A model generated the notes under the pieces. That model did no database searches and was not told the DNA's origin. It worked only from the letters and a program-made list of their open reading frames with translations. Made by a program: the position numbers and the translations under genes. This document shows, in pieces, positions 1-8,847 of a DNA stretch of 46,414 bases (within the stretch, counting starts at the first letter, position 1; every line of letters begins with the position of its first letter). The stretch comes from Rhizobium sp. PDO1-076 (GTDB taxonomy: Bacteria > Pseudomonadota > Alphaproteobacteria > Rhizobiales > Rhizobiaceae), in NCBI RefSeq assembly GCF_000247475.1, contig NZ_AHZC01000177.1, positions 1-46,414 of the forward strand, read 5' to 3'.

Positions 1-352
1 CTGGAAGACATCACCAAGGAACGTGATGAAGACCTATCCGGGCTCCAGCTACACATTCAAGGTCAAGCAGCAATATCGCAACATGAAGCAGGTGCTCGAC
101 CAGCATCCCGAGGTCGTCGACAATCTCGCCGAAGCTGTTCGGCGCATTGGACTGGATCCCAAGCTGCACAGTATCCGCGGCGGCACCGACGGCTCACGCC
201 TGTCGTTCATGGGCCTGCCCTGCCCCAACATCTATACCGGTGGTCACGCCTATCACTCACCGCTCGAATGGGTCAGCGTCCAGGATATGGAAACGGCAGC
301 AAGGACCATTGTCGAACTAGCGAAGGTCTGGGAAGAACGCGCGACGGCCTGA
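1..352 (+). CDS. pepT: Peptidase T (tripeptidase), C-terminal part, with apparent frameshift
   Basis: This is the end of a zinc-dependent aminotripeptidase of the M20 family, which removes the N-terminal residue from tripeptides in the cytoplasm. The readable part has the family's C-terminal signature: RGGTDGSRLSFMGLPCPN followed by TGG and a histidine-containing segment that in M20 enzymes helps bind the metal pair. The frame used from base 23 to the stop at 350-352 is frame 2, but the first 21 bases read as a plausible continuation (LEDITKE) only in frame 1. Deleting the single C at base 22 would join LEDITKE directly to VMKTYPGSS, which is what I remember of homologues. So either the gene is frameshifted here or the assembly has a one-base error. 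The 5' part lies outside the window. The family call is secure; the lesion rests on only seven upstream codons. Confidence 0.8.
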   Translation, partial: WKTSPRNVMKTYPGSSYTFKVKQQYRNMKQVLDQHPEVVDNLAEAVRRIGLDPKLHSIRGGTDGSRLSFMGLPCPNIYTGGHAYHSPLEWVSVQDMETAARTIVELAKVWEERATA

Positions 353-395
353 CATGGCGCCGTCTCGAACGCAGCATAAGGCTCCGTTCAGCCCG

Positions 396-1925
396 TCACT
401 CGGCCGCCGACTGCGACAACACGTCCGCATCCACCACATTGGGATCGCCCGGTTGGGTCTCCGCTTCGAGATCCGGGAAGGCGACGATGCGCTTGCCGGA
501 AAAATCGGTATGCACCACGACCAGTCCCTGCTCTTCGAAATAGCCGAGCAGGCGTCGCGCCCGGCGGGACGAATGGGTACCATAGGCCTTGGCGATGCGA
601 TGGTCGGACGGGCACTCCTCCGACAACAAGGCGGCCTTGGCGAGCAGCAGGAATACGCCCTGCAGGTCGTCGGAAACACGCACCGACAGATCGAGTGCCG
701 TCGCCCACGCAGCGCTCGCTGCCGTCTCCTCATCGACGCCGGAACGTGAAATCGCCACGCGTCGACGAAACTCACCCATCGGCATTGGCGGCCCCGACAC
801 CCGGCGCATCCGGGCCCGCACGAGAAACTCCTGGTAAAGCACGCTGTCGGTGCGATAGGCGGCCTGAGGATCCCCGAGAATTTCCGACAGAACGGCAGCC
901 AGCCGCTCCTCGCGTTCCTCCGCCGACATTTCAGCGCCGCGCGTTGGCGTTCCCGGTTCGCTGCCGCCGACCGGTGACAGGGCAGCCGGTGTCGATCGCG
1001 ACAATTCTGCGAGAATGTCCGTCGTCGGACGCGGTGCCGGCGGCGCCCGGCGCACGATCGGCCGGGTGAACTCTTCCGGATCCGGCGTGAAGATCAAATC
1101 CTCGACATCCTGTGGCGCATCCGGCAGAGGCATCAGCTTCGGGCTGGACGAACGCGCCGATGTCTCCACCTCGCCAATCACGATCGGCAAGGGGCGGCGC
1201 GACAGGGCTGGGCCAAGCGCCACGAAATTGCCGCGCTGCAGATCGCGGAACATCTCGGCCTGGCGACGGTCCATGCCGAGCAGGTCGGCGGCGCGCGCCA
1301 TGTCGATATCAAGAAAGGTGCGGCCCATCAGGAAGTTAGACGCTTCGGCGGCCACATTTTTCGCCAGCTTCGCGAGGCGCTGGGTGGCGATTACCCCGGC
1401 AAGCCCGCGCTTACGGCCACGGCACATCAGATTGGTCATGGCGCCGAGCGACATCTTGCGCGCATCTTCCGAAACATCGCCACCGACCGCCGGGGCAAAC
1501 ATCTGCGCCTCGTCGACCACGACCAGAACCGGAAACCAGAATTCCCGGTCGGCATCGAACATGCCGTTGAGGAAGGCAGCCGCCGACCGCATCTGCTGCT
1601 CGACATCAAGGCCTTCGAGCGTCAGCACGCAGGATACCCGGTGCCTGCGGATTCGGTCGGCAATACCGGCAAGCTCCGCTTCGGTGCGCTCGCCATCGAC
1701 GACGACATGGCCGTATTTGTCCGACAATGTGACGAAATCGCCTTCGGGATCGATGATCACCTGCTGCACCCATTGCGCGGACTGTTCCAGCAGTCGCCGC
1801 AGGAGATGCGATTTACCCGATCCGGAATTGCCCTGAACGAGCAGACGCGTGGCGAGAAGTTCCTCGATGTCGAGCTTCGCCGGAGCGCCGCCCGTCAGGG
1901 TTCCCATATCGATTCCGACCTGCAC
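396..1925 (-). CDS. HerA/FtsK-like P-loop ATPase (DUF87-type)
   Basis: This is a cytoplasmic ATPase of about 509 residues from the HerA/FtsK superfamily, whose members translocate DNA or act in repair. A Walker A motif, QGNSGSGKSH, lies about 35 residues from the N terminus. A Walker B strand, VLVVVDEAQMF, follows about 115 residues later, and a downstream segment, CRGRKRGLAGVIATQR, resembles the sensor and arginine-finger region of HerA-like proteins. The C-terminal third is Pro/Arg-rich, then forms a small helical domain that may bind DNA. No NurA nuclease or other HerA partner lies next to it, so its process is unknown. The reading frame can be extended to a GTG at 1934, but the GAGG Shine-Dalgarno overlaps that codon and points to TTG 1928 or GTG 1925; I chose 1925. 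It is transcribed toward pepT and is convergent with it. Confidence 0.8.
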   Translation of the reverse strand: MQVGIDMGTLTGGAPAKLDIEELLATRLLVQGNSGSGKSHLLRRLLEQSAQWVQQVIIDPEGDFVTLSDKYGHVVVDGERTEAELAGIADRIRRHRVSCVLTLEGLDVEQQMRSAAAFLNGMFDADREFWFPVLVVVDEAQMFAPAVGGDVSEDARKMSLGAMTNLMCRGRKRGLAGVIATQRLAKLAKNVAAEASNFLMGRTFLDIDMARAADLLGMDRRQAEMFRDLQRGNFVALGPALSRRPLPIVIGEVETSARSSSPKLMPLPDAPQDVEDLIFTPDPEEFTRPIVRRAPPAPRPTTDILAELSRSTPAALSPVGGSEPGTPTRGAEMSAEEREERLAAVLSEILGDPQAAYRTDSVLYQEFLVRARMRRVSGPPMPMGEFRRRVAISRSGVDEETAASAAWATALDLSVRVSDDLQGVFLLLAKAALLSEECPSDHRIAKAYGTHSSRRARRLLGYFEEQGLVVVHTDFSGKRIVAFPDLEAETQPGDPNVVDADVLSQSAAE

Positions 1926-2171
1926 CAATGCCACCTCGTATGCTCACGCGCTTACCGCGCGTCCGGACCGCCAAACGACCCGCAGATGCTTTAGCAAATA
2001 ATTCACGAATCAGCGTCGCGAAACACGTCGCCATCAACAGGCAATTATGCCGCTTCGACAGACAAAATTCGAGAGCCTGACTGTTTGTCCCACGTATTGC
2101 CCGGCTGATCGATACACCTAGACCGACCGCAAACCGAAATCACTTGCCGAAATCACCGGGCGAGTTCAGCC

Positions 2172-2206
2172 AAAAGCCCCGGCGGATGCCATCCACCGGA
2201 GCTTTT
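2172..2206 (-). terminator. Rho-independent terminator of the DUF1127 gene
   Basis: The sequence folds into a near-perfect hairpin. AAAAGC-CCGG on one side pairs with CCGG-GCTTTT on the other, with one wobble, and the stem continues into the GGATG/CATCC loop region. It starts 11 bases past the stop of the minus-strand DUF1127 gene and ends in TTTT on that strand. Because both flanks are A/T runs it could also act on plus-strand transcription. Confidence 0.8.
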
Positions 2207-2216
2207 GCACCAACCA

Positions 2217-2453
2217 TCACAAACGGATATCCCACAGGGAAAGCCGCGATGGCAACCGCCAGTCCTGGCGCGCATCGAGACCGATGTCCTGGCGCATGCG
2301 GTCGGACAGACCGTCAACCGAATTGGACTTCCGCCGCTGTGCCCACGCAACATAGATCAAGGTGCGGGCGGCAGCCCAGACGCCGAATTTCTGGCACAGT
2401 TCGTCGACCGTAGCCGTCAGGGTATCAACAACTATAGATTGTTCTTTGTGCAT
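2217..2453 (-). CDS. Small DUF1127-like protein
   Basis: This is a 78-residue protein. Its C-terminal half contains GLSDRMRQDIGL followed by Trp/Arg-rich residues, which matches the short conserved core of DUF1127 proteins. In Agrobacterium and Rhodobacter, small Arg-rich DUF1127 proteins have been linked to RNA turnover and to phosphate and carbon metabolism, and they are often strongly expressed. The N-terminal half (residues 1-40) is unlike the usual very short members and has an amphipathic helix with an AARTLIYVAWAQRR stretch. The gene stands alone, has a convincing terminator directly downstream, and has only a weak purine-rich ribosome site (GGGACGG) ahead of the ATG. The DUF1127 assignment rests on one motif and could be a convergent match. 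Confidence 0.6.
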   Translation of the reverse strand: MHKEQSIVVDTLTATVDELCQKFGVWAAARTLIYVAWAQRRKSNSVDGLSDRMRQDIGLDARQDWRLPSRLSLWDIRL

Positions 2454-2895
2454 AGCTTTTCCGTCCCGGCGCAGCGAAGCGACCAGGTCCTCTAGATGAA
2501 AAACACGGAGAGACGGACGAGCAAAAACGCAGCAGCGTGCTGTCAGCCGATCACGTTAGTTTTGTTGAAAATGGCGCCAGACGCCGGAAACCCTGTACGG
2601 AATAACCGTTCAGGCGGTGGTTCGTGGCGAATAGGAGCAAGTGGCCCCTGCCGTAAACACCGATCCGCCAGAGAGGCGCATATATACAGAATGAGTAATC
2701 ATTGACGCCTCCTATTGTTTGAATTGCGGATGTGCAGAAGATTACACAAGAAAAAGCAACCGGCAAGATCACAATTCGGGATTGCAAACTTTGTCGAATT
2801 TTAGTTGCTGAAAAGCAACACTGCACAAACCGGTTCCGGCTGCGAAGTGTTGCTTCGGATCAGATGCCGAACCTGAGCTGGCTTCGCCTTCGGCG
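2454..2895. other. 442-bp non-coding stretch between the DUF1127 and HlyC/CorC genes
   Basis: I see no convincing gene here; the open frames lack ribosome sites and family resemblance. The left part must hold the promoter of the DUF1127 gene. The segment from about 2690 to 2830 is clearly more AT-rich than its surroundings. The right end contains overlapping stem-loops (2804-2855) listed separately. Confidence 0.6.
2804..2855 (-). terminator. Overlapping hairpins, probable terminator of the HlyC/CorC gene
   Basis: A ten-base perfect inverted repeat, AAGCAACACT (2813-2822) and AGTGTTGCTT (2846-2855), lies about 40 bases past the stop of the minus-strand HlyC/CorC gene and is followed on that strand by a short T run. 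A second hairpin, GTTGCT-GAAA-AGCAAC (2804-2819), shares the AGCAAC segment, so the two cannot form at once. The T tract is short, so termination strength is uncertain. Confidence 0.5.
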
Positions 2896-4194
2896 TCAGT
2901 CCCCCGGCCCCACCGGCGACACCAGCAGCTTGTCGATCCGGCGTCCGTCGAGATCGATCACTTCGAAGCGCCAGTTATTCTTGACGAAGCTCTCGCCAAG
3001 TTCCGGGATCCGCTTCATCTCTGCGATCACAAAGCCTGCAACGGTGGTGTAATCCGGATCGGCATCGATCGGCACACGGATGCGATCGATGAATTCATCA
3101 ATCGGCGTCCAGCCGGCCACCAGATAGGAACCGTCTTCGCGCAGGACCAGCGAAGGCTCACCCTCGTTGTCGTCCTGGAATGCCCCGGTGATCGCCTCGA
3201 GAATGTCGCCGGAGGTGATGATGCCTTCGAAATGACCGTATTCGTCATAGACCAGTACCATGTGCAACGAGGTCTTGCGCATCGCCTGAATGATATCGAT
3301 CGCCCCGGCAAGATCGGAGACGATCGGCACTTCGCTGACCAGTGTGCGGATGTCCACGGCTGTCCCGAGTGCGATGGCCTCGTAGACCTTCTTGACGAAC
3401 AATACGCCGATGATCTCGTCGGAATCGCCCGAACGGACCGGCAGGCGCGAATGCTGGCTGTCGCGCAACGATTCTTTCAACTCGTCGAGTGTATCCTTCA
3501 CATCGAGCATCTCGACGTCGCGGCGCGGTGTCATCAGACCACGGGCAGTGCGGTCTGCAAGGCGCATGACGCCCGAGATCATCGCTGATTCTTCCGATTC
3601 GATAACGCCGGCGCTATGCGCTTCGGCGAGAACCGTCTTGATTTCTTCATCTGTGACCGTGCCGGCCGACACACCTTGCTGGCCAAGCAGCGACAGGATC
3701 AGCTTGCCGGATCCATTCAGCAGCCACACAAGCGGAGCCGACACCTTTGACAGAACGAGCATCGACATCGCGACGCGTGCTGCCACCGCTTCCGGATTGC
3801 GCAGTGCAATCTGCTTGGGAACAAGCTCGCCGACAATCAGCGACAGATAGGTGATCATCATGACGACAAAACCAACGCCGACGGCGTCCGAAACACCGTT
3901 GGACACGCCCTGAAGCTCAAGCCAATCCGAAAGGCGCGCTCCGAGGGTAGCGCCGGAAAATGCGCCGGACAGGACGCCGACAAGGGTGATTCCGATCTGG
4001 ACTGTTGAGAGAAAGCGGCCCGGATCTTCCGCCAGCCGGATGGCAACAAGCGCACCGTGGTTTCCCAGTTCACTCATGACTTTGAGACGTGCGGGTCGCG
4101 ATGAGACTACGGCGAGTTCAGACATGGCCAACACGCCATTCAACAGCGTCAGGAATACGACAATCGATATCTCGGTTAACAAGACTGCGAGCAA
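2896..4194 (-). CDS. HlyC/CorC (CNNM-CBS) family membrane transporter
   Basis: This is a 432-residue inner-membrane protein of the hemolysin C/CorC family (DUF21 plus a CBS pair plus a CorC_HlyC domain), thought to export divalent cations such as magnesium or cobalt or to regulate that transport. Residues 1 to about 190 hold the DUF21 membrane domain with three to four hydrophobic helices and the conserved SELAVVSSRPARL segment. Residues about 205-335 carry the two CBS motifs, including GLMTPRRDVEMLD and the VYDEYGHFEGIIT region. The last 85 or so residues form the CorC_HlyC domain, with VAGWTPIDEF. The start is a TTG with an AGAGG site four bases upstream. It lies 72 bases past murI and is probably in the same operon. 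The older name hemolysin reflects family history, not demonstrated toxin activity. Confidence 0.9.
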   Translation of the reverse strand: MLAVLLTEISIVVFLTLLNGVLAMSELAVVSSRPARLKVMSELGNHGALVAIRLAEDPGRFLSTVQIGITLVGVLSGAFSGATLGARLSDWLELQGVSNGVSDAVGVGFVVMMITYLSLIVGELVPKQIALRNPEAVAARVAMSMLVLSKVSAPLVWLLNGSGKLILSLLGQQGVSAGTVTDEEIKTVLAEAHSAGVIESEESAMISGVMRLADRTARGLMTPRRDVEMLDVKDTLDELKESLRDSQHSRLPVRSGDSDEIIGVLFVKKVYEAIALGTAVDIRTLVSEVPIVSDLAGAIDIIQAMRKTSLHMVLVYDEYGHFEGIITSGDILEAITGAFQDDNEGEPSLVLREDGSYLVAGWTPIDEFIDRIRVPIDADPDYTTVAGFVIAEMKRIPELGESFVKNNWRFEVIDLDGRRIDKLLVSPVGPGD

Positions 4195-4266
4195 AGCTCC
4201 TCTACACCGGCTAAGCGTCCGGCAACGGCTCGACCTCTAGCACACCGACATACTGATCCAAAGGCT

Positions 4267-5100
4267 CTATCGGCAAAACCCGGCATGATCGGCGGATGCG
4301 ATCGACAGTCCCATGCCCTGCATCAGCCGTCGGGTCGAAAAATTGGGGTGCCCGGAGGTAAATACGGCAAAATCGAACCCATCGGGATGCTCTGCCCCCT
4401 CGACCAGTGGAACCATGCGTCGCGACTGTCGCGCAATCGCTTCGGCCGGATCGAGCCAGTCGACAGGCCATGGTGCAAGACGGCGAAAGACATTGGCCAG
4501 GAACGGATAATGCGTACAGGCAAGCACGACGATATCCGTCCGGGCACCCTCCCTGTCGACAAAGCACGGTGCGATTTCCGCAAGCACCTGCGCATCGTCC
4601 AGCGCCTCGCCGCGAATATAGGCTTCCGCCATGCGCGCCAGGTTTTCCGAGCCGACCAGCCGGACATGGCACTGGCTGGCAAAAGATTGAATGAGATCGC
4701 GGGTATAGGCGCGCTTGACGGTGCCGGGCGTCGCCAGAACCGAGACGAGGCCGGAGCGCGTGCGCTCAGCTGCCGGCTTGACTGCCGGCACGGTCCCGAT
4801 GAAGCGCATCGCGGGAAAGGCGGCGCGCAAGTCGGCACCAGCCAGCGTGAAGGCGGTATTGCAGGCGACAATCACCGCTTCCGGATCATATGCGGCGAGC
4901 AGATCGCGAAACAGGGAAACGATCCGCACTTTCAGCGGCTCTTCCTCCCAACCGCCATAGGGAAAGCCGGCATCGTCGGCAACATAGATGAAGCCGCGCT
5001 CCGGCATCAGCAGTCGGGCCTCGCGAAGAACTGTCAGGCCACCGATGCCGGAATCAAACACCAGAACCGGTTTCAGCTCACTCGTTGTCGCCGCTATCAT
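4267..5100 (-). CDS. murI: Glutamate racemase
   Basis: This 277-residue cytoplasmic enzyme interconverts L- and D-glutamate to supply D-glutamate for peptidoglycan. The sequence has the expected catalytic acid in VFDSGIGGL (Asp16) and both catalytic cysteines, Cys80 in [10 protein letters not shown] and Cys195 in [10 protein letters not shown], so the active site looks intact. Length is normal for the family. Its ATG overlaps the 3' end of trmJ by 23 bases, so the two are translationally close. The ribosome site is weak (GGGG about 13 bases upstream), consistent with coupling to trmJ. Downstream is the HlyC/CorC gene in the same direction. Confidence 0.95.
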   Translation of the reverse strand: MIAATTSELKPVLVFDSGIGGLTVLREARLLMPERGFIYVADDAGFPYGGWEEEPLKVRIVSLFRDLLAAYDPEAVIVACNTAFTLAGADLRAAFPAMRFIGTVPAVKPAAERTRSGLVSVLATPGTVKRAYTRDLIQSFASQCHVRLVGSENLARMAEAYIRGEALDDAQVLAEIAPCFVDREGARTDIVVLACTHYPFLANVFRRLAPWPVDWLDPAEAIARQSRRMVPLVEGAEHPDGFDFAVFTSGHPNFSTRRLMQGMGLSIASADHAGFCR

Positions 5101-5917
5101 GCCGCTTGCTGCCCCTGGATAGCGCCGGATCTGGCGCGCCTGCGCCGCGTGGCCGGGACCGCTGGAACCGGTCGAGCGAAGAAATCACGCCACGCAAAAC
5201 CTTGATTTCGGGCGAGGTGAAGGCGCGCCGCGAAAGAACAGCACGAAGGTTGTCGATCATTCTCGGTTTTTTCGAGGCCGGATGGAAATAGTTGCGCGCA
5301 TCGAGCGCCTCTTCCAAATGATCGAAAAGCCCGATGACCTCGTCTTTGGTGGCGGGCGCCTGCTCCACCGCGTCGAATGGCACGGCCTGAACGTCGTCCA
5401 TGCTGGACTTCATCCATTCATAGGACATCAACAGCACTGCCTGGGCAATATTCAGCGATGCGAAGGCGGGATTGACCGGAAAGGTGACAATTTCGTCGGC
5501 CAACGCCACATCCTCATTCGACAGGCCGGATTTCTCCCTGCCGAACATGATGCCGGTCTTTTCGCCCGCCGTGAAACGGTGACGCAATGTCGAGGCCGCC
5601 GTCACCGGCGATCGTACCGGCTTGAAGCCGTCGCGGAAACGGGCAGTTGTGGCATAGACGAAGTTAAGATCGGCGACAGCCTCTTCCAGCGTCTCGAAAA
5701 CGACCACGCCGTCGATCACATGGTCTGCCTTGGATGCCGCGGAGCGCGCCTTGTCGCTTGGCCATCCATCGCGCGGTTTGACCAGTCGCAATTCGGCCAG
5801 ACCGAAATTGGCCATGGCCCGCGCCACCATGCCGATGTTCTCGCCCAGTTGCGGTTCGACCAGGATGATCGCCGGTCCCTCGGCCAGAAGTACGCGTTCG
5901 CTGTTGGTGCCTGCCAT
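5078..5917 (-). CDS. trmJ: tRNA (cytidine/uridine-2'-O)-methyltransferase, TrmJ type
   Basis: This is a SPOUT-class RNA methyltransferase of about 279 residues, predicted to 2'-O-methylate position 32 of tRNAs using S-adenosylmethionine. The N-terminal half has the SpoU motif 1, [14 protein letters not shown], where the conserved Asn and Arg lie. Motifs 2 and 3 follow as [15 protein letters not shown] and [14 protein letters not shown], which form the trefoil-knot cofactor site. The C-terminal extension (about 100 residues) is typical of TrmJ rather than of the shorter TrmL. The open frame extends to a TTG at 5932, but the ATG at 5917 has a GAGACGGG site at good distance, so I start there. 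It is the first gene of the trmJ-murI operon. The exact tRNA target is inferred from family. Confidence 0.88.
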   Translation of the reverse strand: MAGTNSERVLLAEGPAIILVEPQLGENIGMVARAMANFGLAELRLVKPRDGWPSDKARSAASKADHVIDGVVVFETLEEAVADLNFVYATTARFRDGFKPVRSPVTAASTLRHRFTAGEKTGIMFGREKSGLSNEDVALADEIVTFPVNPAFASLNIAQAVLLMSYEWMKSSMDDVQAVPFDAVEQAPATKDEVIGLFDHLEEALDARNYFHPASKKPRMIDNLRAVLSRRAFTSPEIKVLRGVISSLDRFQRSRPRGAGAPDPALSRGSKRHDSGDNE

Positions 5918-6053
5918 ATTCGCCCGTCTCAATCGATATTTGCGGCCTCACTGACACAAACCGACGGAAAAATCAAAAGCTGCGGAAAAGCACGATGCCG
6001 GAGGTTGCCGCGATGGCGTAATTCATCCTGTCGATGAGACTGAAGCGTTCGAA

Positions 6054-6578
6054 TTACTGCCCGGCAATCGCTTTCAACTCATCCTTGATCGATTGCCCGG
6101 ACTGACCGTTTTCGACCGGATAGATGTCATCGATCACCGCGCGACCGTTTTCGTCCAAAACATGAAAAATCAGCACCGTATCTTGCCTGTTGGCCGAATC
6201 GTCGCCCATGCATTCGCGATTGTTGAACAGGGCAGTCACCTGCCCGTCTCCATCGTCCTCGATACGTATATTCTGGAACGGGCAACCATCCTGGCCTCTG
6301 GCAATCGGATCATAGTCGAACGGAAACCCCGTCGTTTCGCCTTCCGGTAGATCGTAGGCCGGGTTCTTCGAGGCTTCACGGTACATCATGGCAAATTCCG
6401 CGCTGAAAATCCGCTCCAGCCGATCTTCCGTGAAGACCTCCTGTTCGTTGCCGAAGGCCTCTTCCGTCCAGTTGCTTGCGGTCGCCTCAATGATTTCGCG
6501 GACCGGGGCAGTCACGTCAGCAGCCAGCGCACCGACGCTGGAGATGAGAAGCATCGAGGCGGCAATCAGGATGTTCAT
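6054..6578 (-). CDS. Unknown exported protein
   Basis: I do not recognise this protein of about 174 residues. The first 20 or so residues form a hydrophobic stretch ending in GALAADV, a good signal peptide with cleavage after ALA, so it is probably periplasmic. The mature part is acidic, has two cysteines (in DGCPFQN and NRECMGD) that could form a disulphide, and several Asp/Glu/Tyr-rich segments. Two ATGs are possible, 6590 and 6578; only the second has a GGAA purine site at normal distance and it puts the hydrophobic core right at the N terminus, so I chose it. It is a single gene facing away from icd. I see no catalytic motif and give no function. Confidence 0.7.
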   Translation of the reverse strand: MNILIAASMLLISSVGALAADVTAPVREIIEATASNWTEEAFGNEQEVFTEDRLERIFSAEFAMMYREASKNPAYDLPEGETTGFPFDYDPIARGQDGCPFQNIRIEDDGDGQVTALFNNRECMGDDSANRQDTVLIFHVLDENGRAVIDDIYPVENGQSGQSIKDELKAIAGQ

Positions 6579-6802
6579 GTCGGATTCCATAGGCAGAGTG
6601 AATGTTGCGGCACTCTATAGCGGCGCTGCCAAAGCTCAATGTCGATAGACGAGCATATGAGACCTTTGTTGGTGTCAATTTGTGAATGAAATCGCGCTAT
6701 CAGCCTGTGCCGGTGCTTTGCGTTCTCAACCGGGAATGCTATAGCCCAGCGAGCCGAACCAAGTGGGACGCTCGTCCCTATTCATTCCGAGCGAGGATAT
6801 TC

Positions 6803-8017
6803 ATGAGCAAGATCAAGGTAGCCAACCCGGTCGTCGATCTCGACGGCGACGAGATGACCCGTATCATCTGGCAGTTCATCAAAGAAAAGCTGATCCTGCC
6901 CTACCTCGACCTCGATATCGAGTATTACGACCTGTCGGTCGAGAACCGCGACGCGACGTCCGACCAGGTCACCGTAGACGCCGCCCATGCCATCAAGAAG
7001 CATGGCGTCGGCATCAAGTGCGCCACGATCACCCCGGACGAAGACCGCGTCAAGGAATTCAATCTCAAGCAGATGTGGAAGTCGCCGAACGGCACGATCC
7101 GTAACATCCTCGGCGGCGTGATCTTCCGCGAGCCGATTATCTGCAAGAACGTTCCTCGCCTCGTTCCGGGCTGGACCAAGCCGATCGTTGTCGGCCGTCA
7201 TGCCTTCGGCGACCAGTACAAGGCAACCGACTTCAAGTTCCCGGGCAAGGGCAAGCTGACGATCAAGTTCGTCGGCGAAGACGGCCAGGTGATCGAAAAG
7301 GACGTTTTCGACGCCCCCGGCGCTGGCGTTGCCATGGCAATGTACAACCTCGACGAATCGATCCGCGAATTCGCCCGCGCCTCGATGATGTATGGCCTGA
7401 TGCGCAAATGGCCTGTCTATCTGTCGACCAAGAACACCATCCTCAAGGCCTATGACGGCCGCTTCAAGGACATCTTCGAAGAAGTCTACCAGGCCGAGTT
7501 CAAGGCAAAGTTCGATGAAGTCGGCATCACCTATGAACACCGCCTGATCGACGACATGGTGGCATCGGCCCTGAAGTGGTCCGGCGGTTACGTCTGGGCC
7601 TGCAAGAACTACGACGGTGACGTCCAGTCCGACACGGTTGCCCAGGGTTTCGGCTCGCTTGGCCTGATGACATCGGTCCTGCTTTCGCCGGATGGCCGCA
7701 CGGTTGAAGCCGAAGCAGCCCACGGCACGGTGACCCGTCACTACCGCCAGCACCAGAAGGGTCAGGAAACCTCGACAAACTCGATTGCCTCGATCTTCGC
7801 CTGGACCCGTGGTCTCGCCCACCGCGCCAAGCTCGACGACAATGCCGAACTGGCACGCTTCTCCAGCACGCTGGAAAAGGTCTGCGTCGACACCGTCGAA
7901 GCCGGTTACATGACCAAGGACCTTGCTTTGCTGATCGGCCCTGATCAGCCGTGGCTGTCGACCACCGCCTTCCTCGACAAGGTCGATGAAAACCTGAAGA
8001 AGGCCATGGCTGCCTGA
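6803..8017 (+). CDS. icd: NADP-dependent isocitrate dehydrogenase
   Basis: This 404-residue TCA-cycle enzyme oxidises isocitrate to 2-oxoglutarate with NADP. The sequence starts with the family pattern [18 protein letters not shown] and contains [22 protein letters not shown] and [17 protein letters not shown], which form the substrate and cofactor site. This is the eukaryote-like homodimeric subfamily (subfamily II) usual in rhizobia, not the E. coli type, so the phosphorylated active-site serine control of E. coli is not expected. The frame is open from 6686, but the true start is the ATG at 6803 after GCGAGGATATTC. A strong terminator follows the stop by about 20 bases, so it is monocistronic. 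Confidence 0.97.
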   Translation: MSKIKVANPVVDLDGDEMTRIIWQFIKEKLILPYLDLDIEYYDLSVENRDATSDQVTVDAAHAIKKHGVGIKCATITPDEDRVKEFNLKQMWKSPNGTIRNILGGVIFREPIICKNVPRLVPGWTKPIVVGRHAFGDQYKATDFKFPGKGKLTIKFVGEDGQVIEKDVFDAPGAGVAMAMYNLDESIREFARASMMYGLMRKWPVYLSTKNTILKAYDGRFKDIFEEVYQAEFKAKFDEVGITYEHRLIDDMVASALKWSGGYVWACKNYDGDVQSDTVAQGFGSLGLMTSVLLSPDGRTVEAEAAHGTVTRHYRQHQKGQETSTNSIASIFAWTRGLAHRAKLDDNAELARFSSTLEKVCVDTVEAGYMTKDLALLIGPDQPWLSTTAFLDKVDENLKKAMAA

Positions 8018-8037
8018 TTGCCGCCCAATGACTGACG

Positions 8038-8067
8038 AAAAGCCCGGCCCCGCGCCGGGCTTTTTTA
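8038..8067 (+). terminator. Rho-independent terminator of icd
   Basis: A perfect 8-bp GC stem, AGCCCGGC (8041-8048) and GCCGGGCT (8054-8061), with loop CCCGC is followed by a T run. It is flanked by an A run on the other side, so it could also stop transcription from the right. Confidence 0.92.
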
Positions 8068-8143
8068 TTTCTCCCATAGCTTGCATCAAACACCTCACCG
8101 TTCCTATGCTGAAACATAAAGGGAACAAACAAGGTGGAAATCC

Positions 8144-8775
8144 ATGGCGGAACTTGTGCTTTGTACCAATCCCATGTCACGCGGATGCATTGCCCGTCTG
8201 ATGCTGGAGGAAGTTGGCGAACCTTATCGCGCACGGAAATCGTGGCCTTCGGTCCATCAATGAGCGTGCCAGATTACCTAGCAATCAATCGGATGGGAAA
8301 GGTTCCAGCATTGAAACATGGCGCCACCATCGTCACCGAATGCGCCGCGATCTGCGCCTATCTGGTGGACGCTTTTCCCAAGGCTGGCCTTGCACCGACT
8401 GGGGAGGAACGCAGCGCTTACTATCGTTGGATGTTCTTCGCGGCAGGCCCGCTCGAAGCGGCGGTCATCAATCGCAGTCTGGGCGTAGAGATCGCGGCCA
8501 ACAGACGCCGCATGGTCGGCTACGGTTCGTTCGGAGCCGTGATGAACGCGCTGGAGTAGGCGGTTTCAGTCAATCCTTACATTGCTGGCGATCGATTTAC
8601 CGCAGCAGATGTCTATGTCGGCTCACAGATCGGCTGGGGTTTGCAATTCGGCTCGATTGAGAAGCGCCCCGCCTACGAAACCTATTACAGCCGCCTTGCC
8701 GCACGACCGGCATGGCAACGCGCCAGATCGCTCGGCGGTGCAGCCGTGGCAGACCTGCAGCAAGCAGAACGATAA
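8144..8775 (+). pseudogene. Glutathione S-transferase family pseudogene
   Basis: The remains of a GST of about 210 residues are spread over two frames. It begins at the ATG at 8144 (MAELVLCTNPMSRG, a thioredoxin-fold glutathione-binding start with the CTNPMSRG loop) and runs to GEPYR. There the frame breaks: an extra GC in the CGCGC run at about 8229-8233 shifts the frame by two and the original frame stops at a TGA. The frame-1 continuation resumes exactly where a GST should, TEIVAFG, then MGKVPALKHG (the cis-Pro loop) and TECAAICAYL. A second lesion is an in-frame TAG at 8557-8559, after which the same frame carries on as AVSVNPYIAGDRFTAADVYV to a TAA at 8773-8775. Both lesions would have to be errors for this to be functional, so I call it a pseudogene. 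Confidence 0.88.
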
Positions 8776-8847
8776 AGACGCAATCGCACTCCCCAGCGTT
8801 TCACCCGAGAGCACGCAAGCCAGTGCAGTATAGGCGATCTTCGGACT

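Noticed and set aside
2551..2826. A 91-residue minus-strand frame in the 442-bp gap
   Set aside because: It overlaps the hairpins that probably end the neighbouring transcript and shows no protein-like conservation pattern.
6782..8128. A 448-residue minus-strand frame opposite icd
   Set aside because: It is the complement of a highly conserved enzyme and reads through the icd terminator.
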